The position numbers and the translations under genes are program-made. Of a stretch of DNA of 64,000 nt, positions 30,675 to 42,762 are shown one piece after another. Under the pieces are notes generated by a model. That model did not search any database. It saw nothing but the letters and a program-made list of their open reading frames with translations, and was not told the origin of the DNA. Source of the DNA: Ditylenchus dipsaci. Lineage: Eukaryota > Nematoda > Chromadorea > Rhabditida > Anguinidae. Every line of letters starts with the position of its first letter. Position 1 is the first letter of the stretch. Where the stretch lies: NCBI GenBank assembly GCA_004194705.1, contig SADC01000076.1, forward strand, positions 124,001 through 188,000. Reading direction: 5' to 3'.

Positions 30675-30888
30675 TGTTTTATCAATGAATAGGACTGCGT
30701 GTCTTCTTTAAAATGCCGAAGTCAAAAACGAAAGAGCGAAAAGAAAAAACAACCGACTGTGCAAAAAATAAGAATGAATTTGAACGCGTACAAAATGACG
30801 TTCTGTTAAGACGTTTGGTCAAAAAATTCCCATTTTGGAATTTTTTGACCAAACGACTACGCACCTGTATGTAATTTTACATTGTAAT

Positions 30889-31405
30889 ATATTATTTTGT
30901 AGCCTAGTTTCATAGCTACAAAATGAATGGTCGATCATAATAATTTGACTTGAAATTAAAAGTGCTGGAATTAAAAAACTATTTGATACAATTTCGAACA
31001 AATGAGTTTGACAATTTTATTTGTCGCAAAACCATTCAGCCCAAAGAAATAAACAAAGTAGTCTAGGCCCGCCTCGATTCCATCCACAGTCATGTACTCT
31101 TTGCCTCGCAGGAACTGTTGAAAAAAACGGACGAGATAGTAGTCAGATGGAGTGATATCCGGAGGAAAGGAGGATGTAGCTTGGAAAATCAAAATTGGAG
31201 ATCTGAAAGGGAAAAAGGGACTAAAACGAAATGGTGTATCAGCTCAGCATTTTCGGTGAGGTTTTTGAAATTAGTTAAATTTCCTTCTAAAAAGTGCTAT
31301 CAAATGGTTGCTTCACACCCAAATAATTTTTAATTGCAAGTAATAATTGTGATCGACCATTCATTTTGTAGCTATGAAACTAGGCTACAAAATGGTATAT
31401 TACAT
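30889..31405 (-). mobile_element. Deleted mariner element
   Basis: Inverted ends share TAGCCTAGTTTCATAGCTAC and AAATGAATGGTCGATCA (30889-30945 and 31350-31400). The end itself folds (ATTTTGTAGC/GCTACAAAAT). It retains only the 3' part of a transposase frame. Confidence 0.75.
30971..31192 (-). pseudogene. Mariner transposase C-terminal remnant
   Basis: The frame reads SSFPPDITPSDYYLVRFFQQ, then FLRGKEYMTVDGIEAGLDYF. The family motif is SPDLxPxDYHLF, whose final Asp is the third catalytic residue of the DD34D triad; here it is kept in PSDYYL. The N-terminal DNA-binding part and the first two Asp residues are absent, so the copy cannot transpose on its own. Confidence 0.8.
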
Positions 31406-31579
31406 ACACATAAAAATGTTAAAACTCAGTGTGTAAATTTCAAAAATATCGGTCACAAGACTTTTGAGACAACCTAATATATATTAGAGGAATGAATAAT
31501 AGGGAGGAACAGGACGGCTAGCATTATCGCACGAAAAAATACAGAACCGAAATAAACAAGTACCGTATTCTCTCTAGTT

Positions 31580-32165
31580 ATACACGGCTTTACATAGCTT
31601 TGACAATTAGATAATTCAAAAAGCGCCTACAGTCAACTCCCGATTTAGTGTACACCCTGGGGACCGGCTCCAGGTGTACACTAAATCGAGTGTACACTAA
31701 ATCGAGGGTTCGTTCTAGTCATTTTACTTAACCGCTGGCCAAAATGATTTAATCCAGGTGTACACTAAATCGGGAGTTGACTGTATTTGAATAATCAGAT
31801 ACTTCAAAAAGATGATATTACGCCAATTAAGATAGTTCGCCAATCGCTTTTTTCGTTTATAATACGTTTTGACAATCGGATGATTTACCGAAAACTACTT
31901 CGACAATCACTAACTTTGCCACATAGTTTTCTGTGTTCCCCAACGTCTGCGCACTGTATTGTCGAAATATGTGCTATCGTGAAATGTAAATTAGCTAAAT
32001 ATACTGAATATGAATCATCCGATTGTCAAAACGTATTATAAACGAAAAAAGCGATTGGCGAACTATCTTAATTGGCGTAATATCATCTTTTTGAAGTATC
32101 TGATTATTCAAATAGGCGCTTTTTGAATTATCTAATTGTCAAAGCTATGTAAAGCCGTTATACAC
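31580..32165. repeat. Palindrome with a pogo-like insertion in one arm
   Basis: ACATAGCTTTGACAATTAGA, CGCCAATTAAGATAGTTCGC and AATACGTTTTGACAATCGGA on the left recur inverted at 32015-32160. The left arm is interrupted by 31630-31783; the right arm is intact there. Confidence 0.92.
31630..31783. mobile_element. Family R pogo-like MITE, 154 bp
   Basis: CAGTCAACTCCCGATTTAGT to ACTAAATCGGGAGTTGACTG, flanked by TA. The intact opposite arm reads TTCAAATAGGCGC, which supplies the empty site with a single TA. Confidence 0.95.
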
Positions 32166-32396
32166 CACCCCTAGTTCAAAATCATGTTTTTGGCATTGTG
32201 GTTTTGACTTATTTTTTTAGAGTGCTCATAGGCAAGTTTCTATCCATTCTATAGCTCATCTCACTGGCTAATATCTTGTATGATTTCTTGTATGATAATT
32301 TCTCGTATGATATGGAACAAAATTGGCTTTTGAGGATTTAACTTAACTTACCGTGGTAACTTAAAGTCTTTAATTTACTAGGAATTTTATTTAATA

Positions 32397-32616
32397 GTCT
32401 GAAAATAGCTTAGGTCGCTCAAAATCTGACCTCAGAAAGGCCAAAAGCCACTAAAATTTGGTTTTTGGTTTTTCGGGGTTTACTAAAGGTGGGTAAACCT
32501 TTTGAGTTTTCCCCGAAAACTTTTCCCCCTTCAGTAAACCCCGGAAAACAACCTTAAGTGGCTTTTGCCCTATCTGAGGTGGGATTCTGAGCGACGAGAG
32601 TTATTTTCAGACTATA
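32397..32616. mobile_element. MITE with AGTCTGAAAATA ends
   Basis: AGTCTGAAAATAGCTTAGGTCG pairs loosely with GAGAGTTATTTTCAGACTA, and AAAGCCACTAAAATTTGG with CTTAAGTGGCTTTTG. A degraded relative is near 48190-48340. Confidence 0.7.
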
Positions 32617-32657
32617 AAATTCGATTTTCTTGCAAAATTCTCACACCCTGCTTGCAA

Positions 32658-32893
32658 TTATTTAATTTTGACGTCAAATTCGGGATCAGCATGGTGGATT
32701 TGCTTATAAAACAGAAAATTTTTTTTGTAAAATTTCAAATTCTGCTCAAGACAACGAATATTTTAATTTTGAAAAAATTTAATTTTAAGGGGGAAATTTG
32801 GGGGAAATTTGAAATTTCACACCGATTTCTAAATTTCAAAGGCATTTTTACAAGCACATCAACCATGCATAACCCGAATTTGGTGTTAAAACT
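32658..32893. repeat. Family S palindrome, copy 4
   Basis: TTTTGACGTCAAATTCGGG, GATCAGCATGGTGGATTTGC and CTGCTCAAGACAACGAATA on the left; the right arm ends CATGCATAACCCGAATTTGG. More diverged than other copies. Confidence 0.65.
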
Positions 32894-32899
32894 ATGTCG

Positions 32900-33949
32900 A
32901 TCTGATCTTGATCTGAACTAATCTATGCCAGCTCTTATATTAGCGACACAACAATCAATGATAAAAAAACTCAAATTACAAGAATTTTATTGTAAAAGAT
33001 AAACCAGAGAATTCTCTAGAAGAAATGGAAAAAATACACAACAAAAACCAAATAATCGCTTATTTTTTGTCATAGGATTAAAGATAGTCAAAAATTTCGT
33101 CCATCGAGTTTAAATTATCAATAATAGAAAAATAAAGCTATAAAACGAAAATTCTTTCATTCTAGGCTTTCTCAGCATAAAAAATTACCCCGGAAAGTTT
33201 TCTCAAAAAGACAAAAACGTTGAGATTTCATAAGATCAATAAGAGTGGTCGAGGTCCTGGTCGAGCTTAAAAAAAGATCAGAAAAATTTAATTTTCCAAG
33301 CAATTTTTGCAATAAATGTTGGAAACCTTTACAGCCAAATGAATGCCCTGAATTTTCTGCACCGGATAGTACCAAACACTAGCTTCTGTACTAAAAAAAA
33401 TTGGACAATGGTCATGGTGCAAGAAAAAAGTCTTCAAATATTTTTGAAACACGATTTTCAAATAAATGCTAGAGCTCGACCTCGAATTCTATTCTATCTT
33501 GGTTGAATTCTATACTGCAACCTAACTGCTTTAATGCAAAACGGTAAACGACGTGTCTTTCTTCAAAAATCTCTTGAATTGGCAGTAATGAGATTTGATA
33601 AATTGCTTTTTTAAGGCGGTTACAATGTTTTCATAATGTTCCGTATAGGTGTTAAAAAATATGGAACGCAGCATTCACCAAAACAGCTTTCATCATTTTA
33701 CAGTGCACTTCTGATATAAAACCCTGTTTTCAAGTTCGTTGCCTAGTCGGGTGCGACCCATTTTGACTTAACTGTTTAAATTTTTTACCATAGTAGTCAG
33801 TACAAATTGATTCCCAAAATCATAAGAATTTCGACTTTGCCTTAAGAATTTCGACTTTATCATAAGAATTTCGACTTTGCGGATCGATTTCGTAAAAGGA
33901 AAAAGTTTGAATTTTACTCTATTGGGGCCACTTTAACTATTTAGTTAAC
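32900..33949. other. Gene-free stretch
   Basis: AT-rich sequence with no coding exon. Near 33835-33880 the phrase AAGAATTTCGACTTTGC is repeated about three times, and CAAGTTCGTTGCCTAGTCGG near 33735 is a diverged R-family fragment. Confidence 0.45.
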
Positions 33950-34109
33950 TACACAGTAAACTGTACAAGCTAGAATTAACTATACGAGCTGCAATTAACT
34001 GTACAGGCTACAGTTAATTCTACAAGCCAAAGTTAACTGTACAGCCGATTCTACTTACCGGTTGTTGGTAAATTTCACCGGCTGTAATAAGTTACCAGTA
34101 AGAAACCGT

Positions 34110-34275
34110 CCTTTGATTATCACAATCACTGTAAAATTTCAAATTCCGCTCGAGACAAAAATTATTTGAAATTTGAAAAAATTATAATTTAAATGATTTT
34201 TGTCTCGAGCAGAATTTGAAATTTGACCGTGATTGTGATAATCAAAGGACGGTTCGACCATGCTGAACACGAAGT
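34110..34275. mobile_element. Family S palindrome, copy 5 (short)
   Basis: AACCGTCCTTTGATTATCAC to GTGATAATCAAAGGACGGTT with TTTCAAATTCCGCTCGAGAC inside; near-perfect foldback. Tandem AGTTAACTGTACA motifs precede it (33950-34045). Confidence 0.8.
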
Positions 34276-34419
34276 GAAAACTTAAGTGGTGGTTTTAGGT
34301 GCTTTCGACTGTTTTGGCTGTTTTGGTGGTTTTGGATGGTTTGAAGTGGTTTTCGGTGGGTTTTGGCGGATTTAAATGGTTTAGGGTGATTCGGGCACAT
34401 TCTAAAAAATTTCAAAAAA

Positions 34420-34660
34420 ATGTAAAAAACTGCCTTGCTCCCCTGTTAGTCCTTGGCCAAATGTCATTTTGCCAAATATCGTTTGGCAAATCTCGTTTTT
34501 GCCAAATCTCCCTAGCCTTTTGGAAAGCTTCCGAAAACTTTTCATCAAAAGATTCTTTCCTAGGGTTGACTTATGCCCTGGGCATTTAATAATTGGGCAT
34601 ATGCCCGGACATATGCCCGGGCATTTTTAAAATTTTTGGGCATTTTCAGGCATTTACAAA
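34420..34660. repeat. Short tandem motifs GCCAAAT and GGGCATATGCCC
   Basis: TTTTGCCAAATNTCGTTTGGC-like units at 34450-34520, then GGCATATGCCCGGACATATG-type palindromic units at 34590-34630. Confidence 0.6.
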
Positions 34661-34974
34661 TGTCTGCCATCAATCAATTTTCATTTAACAAATTTCGAGG
34701 ATATACTATAGAATCCCCCCCCCCAGCTAGCGAAAAATTTACTTTTCCTGAAGGGAAAGGAACCGTCCCATTTTGATTCTCGTGCTCTGAATAGGCACGG
34801 AAACACTTTGGTTTCCGAAAAATCGAAAAAAAAATTTTCGATTTGCCTTGGTCCCCAAGGTAAAAAATTTAAGAAAATTCAAAAAAATATTTTTTTGAAT
34901 TCCCGCCAAAACATTTTTAAAGGGAATTAGGGCTGTATTGGGAGGGGAAGGGACAAAAGAGGGCCACTAATCAC

Positions 34975-35290
34975 ACAGAGCTCAATAACAAGAAGATGTG
35001 AAACATAGTTTTGAATACTGGGGCCTACCGCATAAATAAACTCTGGTATGCATGCTTTTTCATGCATCCAGAGTCACTTTCGAGTGATTTGTGTCTAAGG
35101 TATGTGGGTGTGCGCATCTCAACTCCAAGCCCCAAGCCCCCTGCGCCTCCGAAGGAGGCGCAGGGGCTTGAGAGTTAGAGATGCGCGCACTCACTTACCT
35201 TAGACATGATTCGAGAAGTGCTTTTGACCATAAAATGCATATAGAGTCTTTTTTTGCCACGGCCCAGTTGAAAAACATGGTAGGACGTCC
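34975..35290. mobile_element. Family P hairpin element, copy 2
   Basis: The left arm GTGTCTAAGGTATGTGGGTG pairs with CACTCACTTACCTTAGACATG on the right. The centre is a strong GC hairpin (CCTGCGCCTCC GAA GGAGGCGCAGG, 35138-35163). Confidence 0.85.
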
Positions 35291-35943
35291 GAAATAGTCC
35301 AGAATTCACTTTTTTTAATAATTTTTTTAATAATCTTGGTTTTCAAAAAATCGATTATTTTTCGGTTTAGCCTTAGTCCCCCAAGGCGAAAAAAAACTAA
35401 AAATAGCCAAGATTTTTTTTGTTTAAATTGGCTTTTGTTTAAATGTGCGCTAAAACAATTCTACAATGTATTTCAACATGGCTCTTGCGAAAAATAACTT
35501 CATGCATTTTTAATTTATGCATCAATTTAAACAGGATTTTTTCTTGACAATTTTAGTATTTTTTGCCTTGGGAACCAGGGCTAGACCAAAAAACAAATTT
35601 TCGATTGTTTAAAAACCAAGTGTTACCGTGCCTATTCAGGAGTCAAGAATCACGATCATACGAATGGTTGTACCTTGAGAAAAATTAAATTTCAAGGAAA
35701 GAATTTTATATATCATGGTCACATTTCGAATTTCAATTAATTATTTCTCAAAATTCTGACTATCACGGGGGTCTAGCCAACCACTTTTACACGTAATCTG
35801 GGGGTGCTCTACAGGAATACAATATTTTTATTATCTTTTGTCCTCAGACAAAAGGTCCTCAGAATCTATTTAAAAATCGTCAGAATCTCCTTATAAGAGC
35901 AAACTAATGCCTGTGAGGAGTGCTGAGTGTGTATTGTTTAATA

Positions 35944-36110
35944 CAGTCAAACCTCGATATAACGAACCCTGGGGACCGGCCATAATGGTCGTTATATCGA
36001 GGGTTTCGTTGTGTCAGAGGTATACTATAAGTCATTTAACGTAATCACCAGCCAAATCGTTATATCAGGGTTTCGTTGTATCGAGAGTTCGTTATATAGA
36101 GTTTTGACTG
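35944..36110. mobile_element. Family R pogo-like MITE in the left arm
   Basis: CAGTCAAACCTCGATATAAC to ATATAGAGTTTTGACTG with flanking TA. The mirror copy is at 39709-39877. Confidence 0.9.
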
Positions 36111-36882
36111 TACAATAAAACAATTCCTAACCAGGGTTTCCAATAATGACAGTGACATCACTGACATGTCACTGTAAGTGTCACTGTCACTGTCACAATG
36201 ACAGTGACACTTACAGTGACATGTCAGTGATGTCAGTGTCACTGTCCTTATTGGAAACCCTGTTTGTAAAAACAAAAGTTATTTTTGAGGGGATAGAGGG
36301 CAATATTTTACTGAAAGGGTCAACAGACATTTTCGGCTTCAAAATGTTGTATGTGAACATTGGGGCCGACAAAATATTGAACGAAATATTGTTAAAGATG
36401 GTATAAACATTTCAGGGTCAACAAAAATGTTGAGCGACAACAATGTTGACCCCAACTATGGACACTGCCAAACACTATATTTCACCTAAAGCTTATACAA
36501 CACAGCACAAAAGCCAATTCTAAACAAAAATATAATAAAATGCATATTCACATAAATATATGCGAAAAAAGTGAAAATTGGGTGTTAAACCTTAAATAAA
36601 GTTTAAATTAGAGTTGTAGAAATTCCCGGAAATATAGAAAACCCGGGAATATTCCCAATATAGGGGAAAATATCGGGAAACCCGGGAATATTCCCAATGT
36701 TCCCGGAAATATTCCCAGGAATATTCCCATTATACAACCCTAGTTTAAATCAAGTCAATCTTCACCCAATTTAAAGTTTAAATTTTAAAGGAAAATTTGA
36801 CTGGACATTAAATTGGGTAAGGTTAATGTTTAAATAAACTTTAAATAAATCTTAAGTTTACCCATTATTCACTTTTCCAGGT

Positions 36883-37040
36883 TACCGTAAATCCTCTAAT
36901 AGAGCCCCGGGGGCTTTATTTTTCAATCCCTGAAAAATCTTGAGATTGTCAATCAAAAATGGTGCTAACTCTGAAACTCTAGTCAAAAATCGAGGGGGGG
37001 GCTCTATTAGAGAGGGGGCTCTATTAGAGGATTTACGGTA
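36883..37040. mobile_element. Family A element in the left arm
   Basis: TACCGTAAATCCTCTAATAG to TCTATTAGAGGATTTACGGTA, with a GAGCCCCGGGGGCT hairpin. The mirror copy is at 38775-38934. Further A-type ends at 37340-37490 and 37506 are mirrored at 38327-38465 and 38308. Confidence 0.9.
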
Positions 37041-37553
37041 GGTTAAAGTTTAAAATAGGCCATGTTTAAGTTTAAATTGACTTTGAATGCTATTTAAAGT
37101 TAAACATTACCCCATTTCTACCTTAACCTCGCCCTATTTAAACTCAACCCGAGTTCCTGTGATGTTTTAAGTTTTGTGGTTATTTGGTGAAGACATACTT
37201 GAATGTCAGTTTGTTACTTACAAGATATCTTTAGATTATCGTAATAAGTGCACGAGAAGCTTTTCGAAGCCAAAACATAAGACAGAAAAATTTTGCCCAG
37301 TTGGGCATCCAGTTTCACCACCTGTACAGATTCAGTACATCAAAAAAAAACGTATTTCCTCTAAAAAGGCGGCCGGCCGCCTTATTTTTCAAACCCCTAA
37401 AATCTGAAAATTGTCAATCAAAAATGGCCTTAACTCTGAAATTTTAGTCAAAAAAATGAGGGGGCCGCCTTATTAGAGGAAATACGGTAACTTCCTTATT
37501 TCAACCTACCGTATTTCCTCTAATCAGCGCGCACCCCCTACTTTGAGTACCTA

Positions 37554-38261
37554 TTAGGTTGGTCCATAAGTTCGCGGGTGGTTATATACAAACCGCAAGT
37601 CTTGTATAAAAGTTTCGTAAGTTTTTTGTAATACAGGTTATTAAAAATTAGCAGATGGGTTGCACAATCAAAATTTCATTTATAAAACAAAACAAATTTT
37701 TTTGTTTGGTTTCCGAATTTCATTGAATTTTTATTTTGAACCCCAAGCGCGCATGCGCGCTTATTTTTCAAACCCCCAAAAATCTGAAAAAATTCGGGTC
37801 AATCTCGAAAATTTCGGGTGCTCAACCAAAATCTAAAACGTGTAATCGATAGAGCTCGTGGGCGTTAAGAAAATGCAATAAACAGCTTTGCAAAATATTT
37901 GCTCTGGGCTGAGATATATTGGTTGGTCCATAAGTTCGCGGTGTTTATACACAACCCGCAAGTTTTGTGCATGGGTTTCGTAACTTTTTACTAATAGAAG
38001 TTATTCAAAATTAGCAGATGGATTGTACAATCCAAATTTTATTTATAAAAAGAGAACAAAATTTTTTGATGGGGTTCAAAATAAAAATTCAATGAAATTC
38101 GGAAACCAAACAAAAAAATTTGTTTTGTTTTTATAAATGAAATTTTGATTGTGCAACCCATCTGCTAATTTTTAATAACCTGTATTACAAAAACTTACGA
38201 AACTTTTATACAAGACTTGCGGTTTGTATATAACCACCCGCGAACTTATGGACCAACCTAA
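37554..38261. mobile_element. Mariner-type MITE at the palindrome centre
   Basis: Begins TTAGGTTGGTCCATAAGT and ends with the inverse, flanked by TA (37552-37553 and 38262-38263), the mariner target. These ends resemble those of mariner elements (TTAGGTTGG-). An extra internal copy of the end lies at 37918-37950. No transposase. Confidence 0.88.
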
Positions 38262-39708
38262 TAGGTACTCAAAGTAGGGGGTGCGCGCTGATTAGAGGAA
38301 ATACGGTAGGTTGAAATAAGGAAGTTACCGTATTTCCTCTAATAAGGCGGCCCCTCATTTTTTTGACTAAAATTTCAGAGTTAAGGCCATTTTTGATTGA
38401 CAATTTTCAGATTTTTAGGGTTTGAAAAATAAGGCGGCCGGCCGCCTTTTAGAGGAAATACGGTTTTTTTTTGATGTACTGAATCTGTACAGGTGGTGAA
38501 ACTGGATGCCCAACTGGGCAAAATTTTTCTGTCTTATGTTTTGGCTTCGAAAAGCTTCTCGTGCACTTATTACGATAATCTAAAGATATCTTGTAAGTAA
38601 CAAACTGACATTCAAGTATGTCTTCACCAAATAACCCACAAAACTTAAAACATCACAGGAACTCGGGTTGAGTTTAAATAGGGCGAGGTTAAGGTAGAAA
38701 TGGGGTAATGTTTAACTTTAAATAGCATTCAAAGTCAATTTAAACTTAAACATGGCCTATTTTAAACTTTAACCTACCGTAAATCCTCTAATAGAGCCCC
38801 CTCTCTAATAGAGCCCCCCCCCCTCGATTTTGACTAGAGTTTCAGAGTTAGCACCATTTTTGATTGACAATCTCAAGATTTTTCAGGGATTGAAAAATAA
38901 AGCCCCCGGGGGCTCTATTAGAGGATTTACGGTAACCTGGAAAAGTGAATAATGGGTAAACTTAAGATTTATTTAAAGTTTATTTAAACATTAACCTTAC
39001 CCAATTTAATGTCCAGTCAAATTTTTCCTTTAAAATTTAAACTTTAAATTGGGTGAAGATTGACTTGATTTAAACTAGGGTTGTATAATGGGAATATTCC
39101 TGGGAATATTTCCGGGAACATTGGGAATATTCCCGGTTTCCCGATATTTTCCCCTATATTGGGAATATTCCCGGGTTTTCTATATTTCCGGGAATTTCTA
39201 CAACTCTAATTTAAACTTTATTTAAGGTTTAACACCCAATTTCACTTTTTTCGCATATATTTATGTGAATATGCATTTTATTATTATTTTTTGTTTAGAA
39301 TTGGCTTTTGTGCTGTGTTGTATAAGCTTTAGGTGAAATATAGTGTTTGGCAGTGTCCATAGTTGGGGTCAACATTGTTGTCGCTCAACATTTTTGTTGA
39401 CCCTGAAATGTTTATACCATCTTTAACAATATTTCGTTCAATATTTTGTCGGCCCCAATGTTCACATACAACATTTTGAAGCCGAAAATGTCTGTTGACC
39501 CTTTCAGTAAAATATTGCCCTCTATCCCCTCAAAAATAACTTTTTGTTTTTACAAACAGGGTTTCCAATAAGGACAGTGACACTGACATCACTGACATGT
39601 CACTGTAAGTGTCACTGTCATTGTGACAGTGACAGTGACACTTACAGTGACATGTCAGTGATGTCACTGTCATTATTGGAAACCCTGGTTAGGAATTGTT
39701 TTATTGTA

Positions 39709-39877
39709 CAGTCAAAACTCTATATAACGAACTCTCGATACAACGAAACCCCTGATATAACGATTTGGCTGGTGATTACGTTAAATGACTTATAGTATAC
39801 CTCTGACACAACGAAACCCTCGATATAACGACCATTATGGCCGGTCCCCAGGGGTTCGTTATATCGAGGTTTGACTG
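39709..39877. mobile_element. Family R pogo-like MITE, mirror copy in right arm
   Basis: Inverted duplicate of 35944-36110, with TA at 39707-39708. A third-base difference (GAAACCCCTGATATAACG against ATCAGGGTTTCG) shows small divergence between arms. Confidence 0.9.
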
Positions 39878-40489
39878 TATTAAACAATACACACTCAGCA
39901 CTCCTCACAGGCATTAGTTTGCTCTTATAAGGAGATTCTGACGATTTTTAAATAGATTCTGAGGACCTTTTGTCTGAGGACAAAAGATAATAAAAATATT
40001 GTATTCCTGTAGAGCACCCCAGATTACGTGTAAAAGTGGTTGGCTAGACCCCCCGTGATAGTCAGAATTTTGAGAAATAATTAATTGAAATTCGAAATGT
40101 GACCATGATATATAAAATTCTTTCCTTGAAATTTAATTTTCTCAAGGTACAACCATTCGTATGATCGTGATTCTTGACTCCTGAATAGGCACGGTAACAC
40201 TTGGTTTTTAAACAATCGAAAATTTGTTTTTTGGTCTAGCCCTGGTTCCCAAGGCAAAAAAATACTAAAATTGTCAAGAAAAAATCCTGTTTAAATTGAT
40301 GCATAAATTAAAAATGCATGAAGTTATTTTTCGCAAGAGCCATGTTGAAATACATTGTAGAATTGTTTTAGCGCACATTTAAACAAAAGCCAATTTAAAC
40401 AAAAAAAATCTTGGCTATTTTTAGTTTTTTTTCGCCTTGGGGGACTAAGGCTAAACCGAAAAATAATCGATTTTTTGAAAACCAAGCGT

Positions 40490-41457
40490 TACCGTGCCTA
40501 TTCAGGAGTCAAGAATCACGATTATACGAGTGGTTGTCTCTTGAGAAAAATTAAATTTTGAGGAAAAGATTATATACTCTACCAAAACCATTATACCCGT
40601 ATCAACACATTTCGAGCTTCAATTAATTATTTCCCAAAATTTCGACTATCGCGTGGGGTTAGCCAACCACTTTCACACGTAACCTTGGGGTGCTCCCCAA
40701 GAAGACAACAAAAAATTTATTATCTTTCGTCCTCAGAATCACACCTCGGATACTTTCCTTGTTAGTGATTGCCCCAATCTACTCATTTCCCCTTCGGTAA
40801 ATCCCCACTTTCACAGAAGCTACAAAACCCCTGTTACAGTTTTTTTTACTATAAGAATGTTGAGATATGGCCTTTTTAAAAAAATGGGTGTCCTCTAATT
40901 TGGTATCCTCATGGGTATCCTAATTTGGTATCCTCGAACATCGTGGTACTCACGCTTTTGTATCTAAGTGAAAGTGCTCAGATGTTGCTACAAAGGAATT
41001 CCTCGGTATCGGTATTTAGGTGAAAGTGTCTGGGCAATAGTATTCAAGGTATTGGTACCCAATGCTAAGGTGTTTGAAGACAATGGAGATATCTGGATAT
41101 GAATGGATACTTCTGATCAATGGATACCCCGCTGATATATTGAAATAAGGAAGTTAAATGTTTCGGTGCAATAAATCCATATGAGAGTTAAAGTAGTGAA
41201 TCTGCATGTCCAACCGAGGCGAAATTTTTTTTCTTATGTTTCAGCTTCAAAAAATTTTTTCTTGCACTATTCCGATATTCTAAAAATAGTTTGGAGGCAG
41301 AAAACTGTCATTTGATTAAATTTAACAAAACTAAAAAAATAACATACAAAATAGCCTTTTTACTATTATAAAGCCTTCTTAAGAGTTCACGGATAAGTGC
41401 AAAAAACCAAGTTTTAGAACCCGAAAAACATAAAAAAATGGATAAATCTTATATCTG
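40490..41457. other. Gene-free stretch right of the palindrome
   Basis: The first about 200 bp resemble the outer flank of the palindrome a second time (CACGATTATACGAGTGG, CTAGCCAACCAC-like), as a direct partial duplicate of 40020-40190. The rest is AT-rich with no exon. Confidence 0.5.
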
Positions 41458-41660
41458 CCTTGTTCTGGATGAAAAGTGCCTTGTTTTTGGCTGAAAAGTG
41501 CCTTGTTTTTTTCTTTTAGTCACAGCAGCATGTATACTTGCCATTTTTTCAAAGTGGTGACACCATCACGTAGCCCTGCTCTTCTGGTTACTAACGGCGT
41601 ATTGTTTGTTGCAACATCTTTGCACAAACTAGCCATTCATCCAGAACAAGGCACATTTAA
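41458..41660. mobile_element. Small MITE with GCCTTGTTCTGGATGA ends
   Basis: GCCTTGTTCTGGATGAAAAG at 41458 pairs with CATTCATCCAGAACAAGGC at 41636-41654. The 102-residue open frame across it is not conserved-looking. Confidence 0.65.
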
Positions 41661-42104
41661 TTCTCGTCCAAAAAAATTCGCACCAAATGGACGGTCACTT
41701 GGTTTAGATTATGCAATAGAACTATTGTCACTTGGTTTAGATTATGCAATAGAACTGAAGCTGGATAACAGACAAACGTGTTAAATTATAGGAGTTTTTT
41801 ACAAAACAAGAAAGACTAATTTCAAACAAATTACGAAAAAAATAGGATCAGCCATACTTAGACTAATACGATCATTCGGACTGTAGTAGTCAGCCATACT
41901 TAGACTAACCCCCTTTTTACCCGCCTCTTTTTACAGCCCCTCTTACCCAGTAACACTAATTATTGTTTTATAATGCTATTTGAACTTGAATTGCTTTCTA
42001 ATCATGACAAAATAAATAAGTTTTGGTAGAAACTTTGTTAAAATTAGGATTGAAGAAACAGTCGCACTGGTATATAGCTCATGCATAACCTTAACATTTA
42101 AAAC

Positions 42105-42180
42105 GACATGGTGGCCTAGTGGGTAAGGCTGTGGTGGTGCATCGCTCATGCAATAGTTCGGTTTCGCCTGGTGATCGACC
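42105..42180 (+). repeat. tRNA-like (SINE-type) segment
   Basis: GGTGGCCTAGTGGGTAAGGC matches a pol III A box; AGTTCGGTTTCGCCTGG resembles a B box 30 nt later. Followed by tandem AAGTTTAAATTGGGTAAG units to 42320. Confidence 0.5.
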
Positions 42181-42762
42181 TACTTTTTGAAGTTTAAATT
42201 GGGTAAGATCCAAGTTTAAATTGGGTAAGATCCAAGTTTAAATTGAGTCAGGCTAAAGTTTAATTAGAGTAAAGTTAAAGTTTAAATTGGGTAAGGTTAA
42301 ACTTTAAATAGGGTCATGTTAAGGTACTACTAGGTCGTCGTTTTTAAAGTTTAATAGTTACTCGAATTAAACTTTAACATGACCCAATTTAAACTCAAAC
42401 TTGAGTTCCTGTGATAAAAAGGTTCACACCAAATGAACGATTCCTTGGTTTCTATTTAGCAGAACTGAGGTTGGATATAGGTCCTCAAAGTAGGGGGTGC
42501 GCGCTGATTATTGAAAAATATTTTGAATGAGAGGAGTTCTTTGCAAGAAAAATTGAAAGGTCAGTAAGGCGCGCATTCAAAAATGTGTATTCGATGTTAG
42601 ATTTGAACTCTTATACATAAATTACTTAAAAAGCATCTGAAAAACAAAATGTCTTGATAATATACGTAAAACTGTTTCTTCTTGAAAAACCTTGAATTCT
42701 GACACCGAATTCGTGTTCAGCATGGTTAATTTGCATGTAAAACTGCTCTTATCATTCAAAAC

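Larger units (their letters stand above)
35335..40486. repeat. 5.15-kb palindrome with 2.4-kb arms
   Basis: The left arm is about 35335-37744 and the right arm about 38071-40486, with a 326-bp spacer. Outer match: CTTGGTTTTCAAAAAATCGA and its inverse at 40467-40486. Inner match: GAATTTTTATTTTGAACCCC (37725-37744) and its inverse at 38071-38090. The arms differ in length by only about six bases, and spot comparisons show few substitutions. Each arm contains the same series of nested elements (R, a TGACAGTGACA hairpin, A copies). There are no genes; the paired open frames beginning FLQTGFPIRTVT are arm duplicates. Confidence 0.95.

Noticed and set aside
36060..36275. Open frame beginning FLQTGFPIRTVT, also at 39544-39795
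   Set aside because: The frame appears twice because it lies in both arms of the large palindrome and crosses the TGACAGTGACA hairpin; it has no codon bias or motif.
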